64,000 bases of DNA, taken from Gracilaria domingensis. Taxonomy: Eukaryota; Rhodophyta; Florideophyceae; Gracilariales; Gracilariaceae. The notes under the pieces are model-generated. The model saw only the letters and a program-made list of their open reading frames with translations. It did no database searches and was not told the origin of the DNA. A program made the translations under genes and the position numbers. Numbering within the stretch: position 1 is the stretch's first letter; each line of letters begins with the position of its first letter. The stretch covers positions 62,001 to 126,000 of the forward strand of contig VCMS01000079.1 of the NCBI GenBank assembly GCA_022539475.1. Direction: 5' to 3'. Below are positions 1 through 11,528 of the stretch, piece after piece.

Positions 1-27
1 CGTTGTCGTTGTCGTTGTCGTTGTCGT
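1..27. repeat. CGTTGT hexanucleotide microsatellite
   Basis: Four to five copies of a six-base unit open the window and probably continue to its left. The second copy of the local duplication (near 2.65 kb) also begins beside a simple repeat. Confidence 0.8.
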
Positions 28-89
28 AGCATTGTCAATCTGAAGATTGCCAAATATTTGAAAGTATGATCGGTGACCACTTTCTGAAA

Positions 90-660
90 CTTTCGGTCGA
101 AGCATTCCCGCCAATCGAAAGAACAACACTCCAGTTATAATAAAGATCGCGACCGAAAGATAGAGCGAAAGCTTCATGTTGTTTCTTCAATAGAACAGGC
201 AGTAAAGCGCAGAATACGACAACCAATGGTCCTAGGAAGGCGTAAGCATCCAGATTGTACCCGCTTAAGACCCGCGATCTCTGAACGTCCAAGTATTATC
301 TTCCGTTGCTTCCAGACGATGTCGGGATATATACTATGGACAGCAAAAGCTGCAACGTATGCAGCCTAAATATGCTCGAGCGCAAACAACTACCTGGTAT
401 CCAATACCTTTGGTGTATCCGACAGGTAGGCTCTTTGAAGCGTGCTCCACTAACAGGCCAATAATTTAGTTTTGCACAGCGCCGTGGCGTCTGGAGAATG
501 CTTTGCAGTAACAACGTTTTGAATGGCGGATGTCAAAGACATCTTCCACTCAAAGCGCTGTTTGCTACAAATTCTAAGCTATTCCTTAAGATCGCGATTT
601 GATGTGAATGTTAGCCACTGATTAAATGGTGCTCATGAGGATGATTGCGAACTCAAACAG
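90..660. repeat. Diverged direct duplication, copy A
   Basis: The segment aligns collinearly with 2790-3390. Shared landmarks in the same order include CAATCGAAAGAA, GAAGCTTCATGTTG, ACAGCAAAAGCTGCAACGTA, a block around CAATAATTT, GCGCCGTGG and CTTTGCAGTAACA. By eye the identity is roughly 70-80 percent with small gaps. On the minus strand copy A has an 85-codon frame (35-292) with two hydrophobic stretches; copy B keeps similarity in the same frame but is interrupted, so the source may have been a membrane-protein gene. Confidence 0.75.
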
Positions 661-2620
661 CTCTGAGGAAAGCTGCTACTGCCCTTAGGTTATACTAGCC
701 GCTAATGTAGCAATTTGGCCTGAGTATGTGGTTGTTGAGTTGACGCATTTACAATTCTCATGTCACCATTAATCTATTCAAATCATTGCACATGAACATC
801 TTTCGTCATTTTGAAGGTATAGACGGCTTTGTGGTATAAATAGAAATGATTAGAAACTAATGTGCGATACTAAAGTTGGAGTACAACCTTTCTCTTTCAG
901 ACAAAGGACCATATCATCCCTACAAGACAGAGAACGACAATGATTATAACATGAAGTGTTCAAATACAGTTTGGACCTATATCTTGCCAGGAGTAGAACC
1001 TTCTGTCCGAAATCGTGAATTCATTACGAATATATGCACCTAATGGTGCACACGGACTTTTTTCTGATACGAAATCATTCGAAGGTCGCTGCAGAGGTTT
1101 GGATCACACGGACTGATGCGTCTGTCTAACTTTGCCACCGAAAAATGCAGTTCGTTGGCTACGACGTGGCTCAAACGCAAGAGCAGCTATTTCAATTTCT
1201 CTTTCCTTCGCTAATGCAAAAGAAAAGGCCCGCGTAAAAAGGTACAGAGCTATCAAGTAATGTACACATGGACATGTCTAACGGATATCACAAAAATGCA
1301 TTGGCTAGAATCCGCCAGAATCCGATCTGTGCACAATCAATCCTTGGCGAGCACTTATTCTGTCATATCGTTTCACGTTTTACAATACTTTCCCCATCGA
1401 ACGGAGGTCATTGAGGTCGAAAAAATTGCAGAACATGTGCCTTTCACCGAGTGATCGTGCTAACATGGATACTTCATTATGAGCGGTTAGAGGAAAGACC
1501 TGTCAATCTCTATCTCGGTTTTAAGTACCACTTCTGATTCCCGTGGCACAACCACTATCACACAACACTCAGTCGGTACAGAAACGTTTTTCCCTATTCA
1601 AGAGGGGACCTCGTCTGATCTGATCTAGAGTAATCGCAATTGAAGAAAGAATTTCGTTAGGAGGCAGCATTCAAAGGTACGCTGGGCTCAGCTATCTTTC
1701 TTTTGTTCTTTTCACATCTCTCTTGGTGGCAAGTAGATGGCAAAGGCAATTCGGGTGTGTTTCGCTCTCTTTACTCTTTGACATGCATGTGTACAACTCC
1801 AGTATCACCCATAATTCAATCCCCTCCGTTTGAACTAGTTGTTCTGTTGTGGTTGAAGAGGAAGTCCAGGCAGAGCTGAGATTTACGACATCTGCGGCTG
1901 TCAACGGCATAGCTACGCAGGCAAATAGTTATCTTCACGGTCAGTTAGACTCAAGCTCGGCAAACCACTCCCAAGCATGCAGTTGCCTGTCCCTGGCTCA
2001 CACAAATCTGAAAGATACTTCTTTAACAACCCCCTAAAACTGAGTGTATGTGGCCTCTAGAGTATTGAGCGTTATGTTTTGCGGGACTTGTTTTCAAACT
2101 GTTTACCAAGGTCGAAGTCTGTTGAGAGAGAACGAAGAAATAAAAACATACAAAGAGGGAGAGAGTAAGTCATTGAAAGAAAGTGGAGAGAAAAATGAAC
2201 AGCTTCAAGGCAAGGAAATGTCACATGGGAACCTAACCGTCTCAAGGAAAGCCCTTATATACCACCCGGGCAAGTAAGCGCATGATGTCTAGGTTGACAT
2301 TTCCCAAAGGACAATTTGTTGGCAGGAGGTGCAAATGCCAAGGATAAGACTGATCCCCAGTGCTTTCGCAGAACGCGAAAGCACGAGGATAGCCTTTTCT
2401 GAATGTATTGAAATCAGCTAAAGCCCGGAGACACCTCACCGAATACGAAGATTGCGAGTTCAAATCAGGCAGCAAGAATGATAACACCGTTGCTCATCCA
2501 TGTGAAAGCTTGATATTTTCGATATATATATGGCCACTTGAATTGGTTGACAATCAACCTTTCGCTCAATAACATGACCATAACCTAATCATCTTTATCA
2601 TGAACATCGACATCTTCACT

Positions 2621-2630
2621 CTCATCATCG

Positions 2631-2671
<41 letters not shown>

Positions 2672-2680
2672 GTCAGGATC
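2621..2680. repeat. ATC trinucleotide microsatellite
   Basis: About 14 consecutive ATC units with slightly impure edges. The minus-strand frame reads as poly-aspartate and the plus frame as poly-isoleucine; both are artefacts of the repeat. Confidence 0.9.
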
Positions 2681-2723
2681 ATCAACATCATTGATCCCCA
2701 AGCTTTTAACGGAAAATGTACAT

Positions 2724-2736
2724 GTACCGTTGGTAC
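2724..2736. promoter_or_regulatory. GTACC-N3-GGTAC palindrome (spacer GTT)
   Basis: Perfect; with flanks the arms grow to ATGTACC and GGTACAT (2722-2738). It lies in gene-poor DNA. Confidence 0.75.
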
Positions 2737-2789
2737 ATCGAACTTGAATGTTTTCGAATATATGGACATAAGATTGGTTAGTGCTTCTT

Positions 2790-3390
2790 TCGCAAAAATT
2801 CGGCCGAAGCAGGTTCACCAATCGAAAGAATAGAGCGCTAGTTATGAAAAAACACGCGCCGGAAAGGTACAATGGAAGCTTCATGTTGGTCCTTGAATAG
2901 AACTGGAAAAGTAGAGCGAGTCAGAATATGACAAACAATGGTTTCTGGAAGAGATGAGCATCCGGGTAGTACCCCCTTAAGAAGCGATCCTTGAACCTCC
3001 AAACACTATCTTCCGATAGCTTCCAGAATATGAAATGGCATATTTTAAGGACAGCAAAAGCTGCAACGTATACAGACTAACTATGCTCGAGTCCAAACTC
3101 TCTACCTTTTAGCCAATTAATGCAGCAGCTAGGGTCCTTTTAGGACTAACAGGTCAATAATTTGGTTTTGCAATGCGCCGTGGTGTCCGCAAAACGCGCA
3201 AACATCAAACTCTTTGCAGTAACAGCGCTCTGAAGAATAGGTGTCTAAGACATCCACGACTCAGAATGATGTTCGATACAAATTCTATACTCATCCATAG
3301 GTCGTGATTTGATGTAAGTGAGTATTACCACCAATGATGAAAAGATATTTAAGTCGACGATAATAATGATCACGAACTCGAACATTTTTA
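2790..3390. repeat. Diverged direct duplication, copy B
   Basis: Second copy of the 90-660 segment, same orientation, about 2.7 kb downstream. It starts shortly after the ATC microsatellite. No terminal repeats or target-site duplications are evident, so this looks like a segmental duplication rather than a mobile element. Confidence 0.75.
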
Positions 3391-3760
3391 TTCATGTACA
3401 GCTTCTTCCACATGCAGTTAGGCGCTTTCACTGATTTCATTCAATGGCTTTCCAACAGGTTTGCACGTTCATATCTAAAAAACTGTCCTAAATCCAAAGC
3501 GGTACATTCCCCCATAACATTCGTACTTTGATGCAAGACGTAATCTGAAAGTGATTATAGTTCCAACATTATCTATCTTCGGTTTTTTACTTCCGTATGT
3601 TTGTAGAAGTTGAACGGCTGCAGAAGTTTTTAGCTATTCGACTATCATTCTTGCAATGATTTTCAAAGGCTTTATACAAGGGTCTTCGAAATCCGGCAAG
3701 GGTTCCCATTTGACTAAATACTTAAGATCACTTTGACAGTTACTAGTTCTTTTAGTGGGT

Positions 3761-3849
3761 GCAAAGCTCTTGCATCCTGCGTTGCAATGAGCTATTGGTT
3801 GCAGAGCGAAGCTCGTGCATCCTGCGTTGCAATGAGCTATAGGTTGCAG
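3761..3849. repeat. 45-bp tandem duplication
   Basis: Two 44-bp copies (3761-3804 and 3806-3849) differ at three positions. They sit in non-coding sequence. Confidence 0.85.
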
Positions 3850-5234
3850 AAACGTAGGTTTTACGAAAAAGTCGGACTTCAAAATATAAAGCAGGGTAAG
3901 AGCCAAATGACGTCAGGGTTTAGGCTTCGCGCACGTCCTGGGGTTGCAATACGTTCATAAGAAGAGCGCAGTAGAACCTTTTTTTGTAGCGGACGTGTCT
4001 GTTCGATACAAAACGCAATCATCTACTCCATCAGAGCTATTCGAGTCTTGTGTACACATCATCCAGCTTCCGTCTTCAGCGACCACTATCACGTGCATTT
4101 GGTCTTGGCTGCGTTCTGACACGGAACACAATCTCAGCAGCAGGTGGATTGGTTTTTGTCATATGATAAATTGCATCGTCTAACGGCTCTGATTCATTTT
4201 CCTCAATACATATCACATCACTTCGATGCCGAACTTCATGCCACCAGCTTCTACATAATGCTCATCTGAATTTCAATTCGGCAGCGAAGGGAATACGAAT
4301 GAATATCCTAATCCAAATTGAGAGCAGGAGGTACGTCTCTCAAGGTCCTCTATCCATTCCATCCATTCCAAGTTCGGGTGGCCATCAGTTCATGAGTAGT
4401 GATATGTTAATCATGGGATGATAGCAACGTAGCACTTGGCCAAAGATGAGATCTAAATAACTCCACACTTGTCACGCTTGCTCCGCTAAATGCGCCACAA
4501 TGGGGCCACAGTCATCCGCAACCACGCAAGCGTTGAGCTCCCCATTTTCTCCAAGCAGATATCCGAAGACGTCGAGTGAACCCAAGCATTGAGCAGATGC
4601 ACAGCTTGAAGATGCTCTGCGCCGTGAAGTGGGATGAGAAAAGGCGAGCTTTCTTATATAGTTGTCTCAAAGATAGCAACCTTGCTGCCGACAAAGCGGA
4701 CTGTACCCGCAGCAAGATTAGAGCCCGGATGCATGTTTCAGTCCTTAAAATGTACCTGTTATGAGGAGTAGTAGAAGAAAGAAATCGCTGTGATAGTGCC
4801 GTCGAAAATGGATCGTGTATAGATATAGCCTTACTTTTGCCTCGTAATTGCGGCTAGATGACCGTAAATGAAAGAGAGAGAGGAACGTGGGCAGTCCGCT
4901 TCAATTGGTGGTGTCAACATAGGCTCATTGTGCTAACAGGTGGGTAACTTTATACAAAGATTCACGTCCATCCTTTCGATGGACGCCACTATCTCGCATT
5001 ACACAGTGCAAGTTTGAAGCGAGGAAAAAGATGGGGCCATGATGAAGATGAATGCTCGTGGCTCGAGCATTCAAGAAGACCACACTTGAATGCTTCACGG
5101 AGGAGTTGACATGTTTCGTAGCATCGCTTGTGCAGCTTAGCATGAGCTTGGTCAGCGCTGCGGCGCGCTTCCAACGACAAGGCGACGAGGAGACGCAACC
5201 AAATCGGTGACTCGAATGAGGGTCTTGACTACGT

Positions 5235-5267
5235 GTACCTTTGGTACTACGACGGTACCGAAGGTAA
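5235..5267. promoter_or_regulatory. Paired GTACC-N3-GGTAC palindromes
   Basis: A perfect copy (5235-5247, spacer TTT) is followed 7 bp later by a copy with one mismatch (5255-5267, spacer GAA). Confidence 0.75.
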
Positions 5268-6195
5268 ATGAAGTAATATCGTATACAGCTACGCTGCTGT
5301 ATTCCTTCTGGCTTTCCACCCGTAGTTTTGATCTGATGATCTTGTGGCACAAGACCAGGCGCATGTTCGTTTCAGGTCTGATCTGGATGATGTTGCCCTG
5401 TAGATAGCAGTACGGAGTTGCCTCGGATGCGGTCGTAGCCCACGGCTCGGACATTCCAAGCCTCCTCCACATTCGTGGCCAAAGGCTGGCATAAATCTGT
5501 GTCAGACAGATCAAGGTGCACGTTGAAGATCTCTCTCTTTCTCTGTTTGTGGGTGTAGCAGCCTAATTCTGGCGTGCTACAGAACGTTTCTGTTGGAAGA
5601 AACGTTCTCTCACTAGGAAGGCCAAAACGTTGAAGATACACGCCCACACCAGATGCCTTTACTCATGTGATGGGATCTGCTTCACGCCAAAGTCTACTTG
5701 TGGACTGCAGTTGTGGAGCGAACCGACTCCAGCTGTTCAAGGTTGCATTTTGCTCTATCGGGCGACCAGGAAAGCGAGGATACGCCGTCAGCATCGATTT
5801 CCGCCACGTTGTACTCGCTCTCCTCTTTCGGTTATACCATTCATACCAGACGTCTTGGTCTCATCATGAGGCAGGCACTCGTTGAAATGTCGAATTTTGC
5901 AGTTTAGAAGAAGACTGTGTTGAACGGTGGAACCTCATCAGCTACATACGTCGGTGTTTGCTAGCACAGAGAATCATTTCCAATATCGATCAAGCGAGCA
6001 CTTTACGAGAGATGTGCACAGAGGAATGTCCTAATGGAACACATAGAACAACGGAACTAAAGGAATCATGGCAGAGAAAGAGAGAAAGAGACATTTGTTT
6101 ACTTTGTGTTTAAGATGATAGAAAGAATCGGACATAACAGAATCATCCTTTAAGGGAAAAAAGTGGGGTGGGTACGATACGGGACTTCGAACATT

Positions 6196-7126
6196 TTAAG
6201 ATTCGAGATAGCATTCAACGTCTTTCGAAGCTTCGCTAAGCTTGCATAACATATCTTTCGAAGCACATATCTGAATCCTAATGGTATCTGACATACGCGG
6301 AACTTCTTCTGTTGATGGCTTAGAACTGTAAATGTTTTCAGTGATTCTCTTACGCGGAGGCTCCGTGAATTTAAAGGTCGTTTCTATTTCATCCATAACT
6401 TTGCGCATTTTTGCGTAACGAGCCTTGAAGGTCGAAGATTTCTTGTTCATCTCAGGATACCTTTTCTTAACTGAAAGCATCCGGCGGGTTGATATGTTCA
6501 GGTGAACATTATGGATCTCGCGGAGGAAACCCATCCCTTCATGAAGTAGTACAGTGATCTCATCGATGTACCGGATGGATTTCTTTAATGTGCTTAAAAG
6601 ATTTTCCTTCTTGGATTCGAAGTTTTTCTTGCAATATTCGATGTCGTCGATGTTCGTTTAACTGCTCTTTCTGTTTCCCTAATTCTTCTCGCAAGCTCCT
6701 TCCCACGAGGACGAAAAGTAGGACAGCCACTGACCCCAAACAAACAAGAAAATACCAAGGAACCATCCACCAGAAAAGTAGGTCACCAGTCCGCCAAGGC
6801 AAAACTTGCGGTACATTGACGCTAGCAAGCCAATCGGTGAAGAACCAATTGATAACCATTTCAAAAGATTCCAGGTATTCCGACAAAGGTGAAGACCCAC
6901 AAGCTTTGAAAGCAATTTTGCCCAAACACGCGATACGACGCTTCATAAGACAAGGGTTGCAAGAAAAGAAGGATAAGTATACATCGTGATGATCAGTATT
7001 CATTCCGGAGTAATGACACAAGCAACACAAGCTCTTAAAACAAAACACGTGAAAGCATTCTGCTGAAGCCGAGGCCTCTGTACTCTGACTGTGCTCTATG
7101 TTGCCGATATCAACCGACGTCCGCAA
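6196..7126 (-). other. Coding-like stretch, membrane span plus coiled coil; gene or broken gene
   Basis: On the minus strand, 7126-6560 encodes up to 188 residues containing a strongly hydrophobic segment (around LLFWWMVPWYFLVCLGSVAV) followed by a charged helix. A second frame, open from about 6660 to 6196, is a lysine/glutamate-rich helix with heptad character. The coding signal therefore passes from one frame to the other near 6660. Nothing splice-like was found exactly there, so either an unseen intron, a frameshift or decay is possible. The order would be outer region, one membrane span, long cytoplasmic coiled coil. I do not recognise the family and cannot show that it is a working gene. 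Confidence 0.3.
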
Positions 7127-9129
7127 ATCTGTAACGGATTCTACAAGCCTGGATCTCTATTTCCGAGCGTACTTGGCATACTGACAAAGAAATATTAATC
7201 ATTTCGTAGAGTTCAAACTTCATAACGTGAATGTCGCTCACTTCGTTGCAGAGCAAATCCAATTTGTCTTGGACCTCATAGTGGCTGCGCACTGTCCCTT
7301 TCTGGTTCAAATGGACTGAAGGAATAGCCGTACCCCGTCCTTGTAACACACTCTGTATGGCCTAAATGACTCATATGCGTTTCACCTGGACCTAACCATA
7401 ATATTGCGCTTCCCCTACAGGGAGTCTGGCTTCTCATTCTGTTTGCTGCATTTTTCATATCACACATTTCTGGAACGGATTTGTTGTGTTATTGTAGATC
7501 CAGTGTTCTGAACGATGTCACTTATCTTGTCTTATGGCCCCCAAAAGAGACCCGTAACATGACGAGACAACAATTCGTCATGTTACAGGTCTGTTGTGTT
7601 TCCCGATCTTCGCAAGCGCTAAGGTTTGAACCTGAAGAGAACTCCCTGATATAATGTAGGCTTTCTAAGTGAGAAAACTTCTTGAAGCAGAAACGTTCTA
7701 CATTGGGGCGCAATTCGGGTAGTGTGCTCAGAGTAAAGAGAAAGAGGGAGAGCTTTGAACGACATGATCTTGACGAGTGCACAAAGCCGGTGGGATCCAG
7801 TTGCTGACTCGATACGATTGCTAGTAACAAGCATATCGAGTCGCAGTTTGTTACGGTTATTCTCAAGTTGATAACGAGTAATGTTATCAAGACTCACCTG
7901 CAACGCAACGTGTGTCTGGAAATCGTAGCTCGTGGACCCGTCAGAACTGCAAACATAATTGAAAAGCTTGTGTGAGCAAATGCTGCGGTGTGTCTCATGG
8001 CATGTTCTGTAGCCTATCATCAAGTTTTGAATAATCACCACTGGAACAGGATTGGGGCCTGTCGTGAAGCCAACGGATGTGAACGAGATTGTTTGAAAGA
8101 ACGCGTATGTTGTCACATCACTGTGCGCACGCACCGTCTCTTGCCAAACAATATGTTTGCGATATTCACTACGTCATGGATCTCCCTTCTATGACCAGAT
8201 TAGTTTCAAAGCGAGCACAGCATGAAAATCTGGAGCAGGGAAAGAACTGGATTGTGTTGAAGACTTACCGACAGCTGATCGCCAGGAAGGCTGAACAGGC
8301 AGTACCTTTTGTGAACCAGGATGTATTTGTATATGACTCCGACTTGTATTCCACACTCATCTTGTTCTGCACCATACAAGTAGCATTGGGCATCGGAGTA
8401 AGGCTAAAAGGGCTAGCCCTCTTAGTTTCATTGTGTCACGACGGCGATCAGGAACGAAGTATCGAATTGGTGTTGCGGACATCGCAGAGGGGAGGAGATT
8501 TGATTCCCAACGACTCCGGATCACAGCAACCTGACTGTTCCTCACTCGAGATGCCTCTTTGAGCGGTGATTTTGACACTGTCCACTAGAAAACGATATGT
8601 ATTCTGTACAAGCATGCTTACAACCCGGTGTCGCATTGCGGGAGCTCACTGTGACGAGCACAGCATCATCCGACATCATGTCGTGATGATGTGCGCTCAG
8701 TGGCGCGCTGTGGAGGCTTGACACTGTCTCGGGTTGCCAGGTATTTTCTTTGCGTGAATCGAAACTGCGTTTTGGACTTACCGCATTGACATATCTTCAG
8801 AGCAAACGACAGACTTGCTTGAATGAATGAATGACTTGGTTGAGGAAGGTAAAGAGGCAGCTGTCGTGATCATCCAAAATGTTGATGACGGCCTTGGGCC
8901 CATTGAGGCTTGGGACGAAATGACTGCCGTCTCACAAAAATGATTCATTTTAAGGCCAGCACCTTGCTGTGCATAGCAATGCACTGTACTCGCGTCAACG
9001 CGCTTCGATTGCCGCGGTCAATCAACCGATTGCCTTCATGTAAATTTACCTCTCCTTACTTGGCTACCCAAGGGTAACGTGCTCCCGACCGCCTCCCACC
9101 TCCTCTCTTGGCTTTCCACGCTGCTTACC

Positions 9130-11103
9130 ATGTGCCTTCGACATCCACGCACTCTCGTCTTCCTTCTCTTATCGCTTCTTTGTGTTTCATCAAGCTATGC
9201 TGAACGGTTCAAGTATCTTTCGTATAATGAATTGCACGAACGTCTCGTCAACCTTGCGGACAAATATCCCGCACTAATTCGTCTTTACTCTGCACAAGAC
9301 CGCTTTTCCCTTCCGCACGTGGGCAATTGTACCGATCGAAGATCCGAAAATTCTGCAAATGAAGAACTTTGTACTATTTGGGTTGTGGAACTCTCTAACT
9401 TTGAGACCTTGCCAAACGACCCCGAGCGACCTGAGATGCTAATAAGCGGAGAAGTCCACGGCGATGAAGTGATTGGGCCGCATGTCACGCTTGCATTTTT
9501 GCAATACATGGTCGAAAACTACGATACAAACGTCTTTGTGCGCAGAATGGTGGACACAAGGCTCGTAACGGTTGTACCGATGGCGAATGCCATTGGTTTT
9601 TATAGCAATGAAAGGGAAGAAAATCAAATTGACTCTGGCGACTCTTTCGACCCCAATCGAGACTTTGGCTTCAACCAAGACGCCAAGTACTGCATGCTTA
9701 CCGTTGCAGGTCGCGCGTTAAATGAACTATTTCGGGTTCATTTGTTCCGGCTCCTCATAACTTTTCACGGCGGGACGAATGTCATCGGCTACGAATGGGG
9801 AGATAACTCTCACTGCAATGGAAGGGATTGCAAGCCCGCTCCAGACACGAAGGTCATGGCTGCGCTCGCTGAGAGAATGAAAGAGAATGCGGGTCCTGCT
9901 GGACAGTATGAAGACGCCTACATCACTGGCAACATGGGAAAGACTGTATACCCTGTCAATGGAGGTTTGGAGGATTGGGCGTATGGGGCCTCTTGGGCAC
10001 GCGAAGCGACGCAGTGCAACCCGTTCACGCTTGGCGGCTATCCTGCAGAAAAAACTAGAATCGATGACACTACGAAGCGTTGCGTTACGTATTTGGTGGA
10101 GACTGCTAAAGATAAGCATCCGCCTGAAGAAACTCTTGGGGATTCCACGGATATGATGCGGAAGGGAGCTCCCGGTGACGGGCATATTCCACGTAATGTG
10201 CGCTTGCTTCTAACAGCGATAGATTCGATTGAGCCGTACATTTTCATTGACGACATCGATCAAGATGGGGGAGGTAGTGTTGAGGTTTCGTGGCGCATCA
10301 GCGGAGCATTTCAGGTCGATGGCACGGTGTTGCAGTGGAGTAACCAAGACGGTGAGGTCGCGGGCATTAGTCGTGTGCAAGGCGGAGTCGCAGGAGCACC
10401 CATCGTTGGCGGACGCGGTACTGTATTCTCTCAAGAGTTGCCTGAGTCTGTTTTCAGTAACAAGGAGCCTTTGTTTGTTCGCGTCGTTTCGATTGTTGAT
10501 CGGAACTTTAGCACGCAGCCTTACGGAAGTTCCCCTGATGTATCGCCACAAAGTCATCTGATGGGTTCTCGGGCAAGCACGAAATGGTCTTACACAGTGG
10601 GGAAACGCCACGTGCGAGGTCGAATTGTGTTTTCTTCGTCTACTCGTATGATTGAGAGAAGTGCTACTGGGTCGATTCGCACGGCAGAGTATACGAATTT
10701 CACTTGGGGTTCTCGCTCTAGGCAGCCAAATGCTGATTCAGATATTGAGTTATGCCATGCCATCATGGGCAAGTTTGGGATGGATGGCACAGACAGTTGT
10801 GGTGCGCTGGTAGTGGCTACTGGAAGTGGCGGAAGAACCAGTTCTGGGACTGGATCGATTCTAGCCGCAGTGGGCGGTGTTGTTGCAATACTTGGTGTTG
10901 GATTTGCGTTGTTTATTTTCATTCGCTTGAGAAGAGGACGAGCGTCCAAGGCCGGAAATGCGGCCTTCATGATCGCGGATGAAGAAGATGAGGAAGAACG
11001 CAGAGCGCTGTCATCTGCCGAGGAAAATGCGAATGACTACATCGCTCCAGAAGAAGTAATTACGTCGTCGACTGTGAGGCCTCATGGATCTGAATTTTTG
11101 TGA
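9130..11103 (+). CDS. M14 zinc carboxypeptidase, type I membrane protein
   Basis: Predicted metallocarboxypeptidase of 657 residues that removes C-terminal residues from peptides outside the cell or in the secretory lumen. The frame is open from a GTG at 9079, but the first ATG (9130) opens a clean signal peptide ending near SSSYA. The M14 domain fills roughly residues 27-340: zinc ligands H110 and E113 (VHGDE), the substrate-binding DPNRDFG block, third ligand H213 (TFHGG), and catalytic E324 inside the typical LVETAKDKHPPEE. A beta-rich domain follows, then one membrane span near residues 575-605 with a basic stop-transfer RLRRGR and an acidic cytoplasmic tail. This matches membrane-anchored carboxypeptidases of the D/M type. 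All key residues are present, so it should be active. Confidence 0.9.
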   Translation: MCLRHPRTLVFLLLSLLCVSSSYAERFKYLSYNELHERLVNLADKYPALIRLYSAQDRFSLPHVGNCTDRRSENSANEELCTIWVVELSNFETLPNDPERPEMLISGEVHGDEVIGPHVTLAFLQYMVENYDTNVFVRRMVDTRLVTVVPMANAIGFYSNEREENQIDSGDSFDPNRDFGFNQDAKYCMLTVAGRALNELFRVHLFRLLITFHGGTNVIGYEWGDNSHCNGRDCKPAPDTKVMAALAERMKENAGPAGQYEDAYITGNMGKTVYPVNGGLEDWAYGASWAREATQCNPFTLGGYPAEKTRIDDTTKRCVTYLVETAKDKHPPEETLGDSTDMMRKGAPGDGHIPRNVRLLLTAIDSIEPYIFIDDIDQDGGGSVEVSWRISGAFQVDGTVLQWSNQDGEVAGISRVQGGVAGAPIVGGRGTVFSQELPESVFSNKEPLFVRVVSIVDRNFSTQPYGSSPDVSPQSHLMGSRASTKWSYTVGKRHVRGRIVFSSSTRMIERSATGSIRTAEYTNFTWGSRSRQPNADSDIELCHAIMGKFGMDGTDSCGALVVATGSGGRTSSGTGSILAAVGGVVAILGVGFALFIFIRLRRGRASKAGNAAFMIADEEDEEERRALSSAEENANDYIAPEEVITSSTVRPHGSEFL

Positions 11104-11528
11104 AAGTGAGAATTGGATATGTGAATCGCTGTCAGTTTTCAGCACCTTTGAAACACGAAGGCACGATCTTGAAACGGGTTGCTGACGAAGAAGATTTTGC
11201 TCAGTGTGATTGAAGTGCACAATCACATAACGGCTGACTGGATTAATGTGGTTCTTCGTCGGATGATATGGAATATGTGTTTATGAGCATAAAGACGTGT
11301 CTTGTGCTCAACATTTTGCGGGCTCCAGGTTTTGGTTTACATGTGAAGTCGTTGTGCGTGCATGTATGCGATGGGTGTTCTCAAGCGGACCTCACACAAC
11401 TGTAGAACGAGAGAAATATATATATATATATGTATATATGAGCGGGAGCGGGGATGGGAATATACATTTCAGCAAAACATACAAACTCCCCCTAAAGCTA
11501 CATTGCTTGGGCTTCAAAAAAAAACAGG
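11104..11528. other. Convergent intergenic region with AT microsatellite
   Basis: It separates the ends of the carboxypeptidase gene (plus) and ClpX (minus). It holds a TA-rich simple repeat at about 11416-11439 and probably the 3' untranslated parts of both genes. No gene seen. Confidence 0.7.

Larger units (their letters stand above)
1..9129. other. Gene-poor region with duplicated and decayed sequence
   Basis: No open frame here resembles a known family well enough to be called a gene. What can be seen: simple repeats at the left edge and near 2.65 kb, two diverged copies of a roughly 0.6 kb segment, a short tandem duplication near 3.8 kb, scattered minus-strand frames that encode hydrophobic or coiled-coil stretches but break often, and two GTACC-type spaced palindromes. 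I read it as a graveyard of lineage-specific sequence to the left of the first housekeeping gene. Confidence 0.6.

Noticed and set aside
2440-2480. T-arm-like AGATTGCGAGTTCAAATC suggesting a second tRNA or tRNA-derived SINE
   Set aside because: The T stem does not pair (GCGAG against CAGGC) and no acceptor or anticodon arm is found on either side.
2585-2884. Poly-aspartate protein on the minus strand over the ATC repeat
   Set aside because: The acidic run is a translation of the microsatellite; the opposite strand gives poly-isoleucine.
3634-3730. Minus-strand LKYLVKWEPLPDFED resembling the start of a chromodomain
   Set aside because: Only about 15 residues match, the key aromatic positions are incomplete and no neighbouring integrase or reverse transcriptase is present, so neither a chromodomain gene nor an old LTR-element fossil can be supported.
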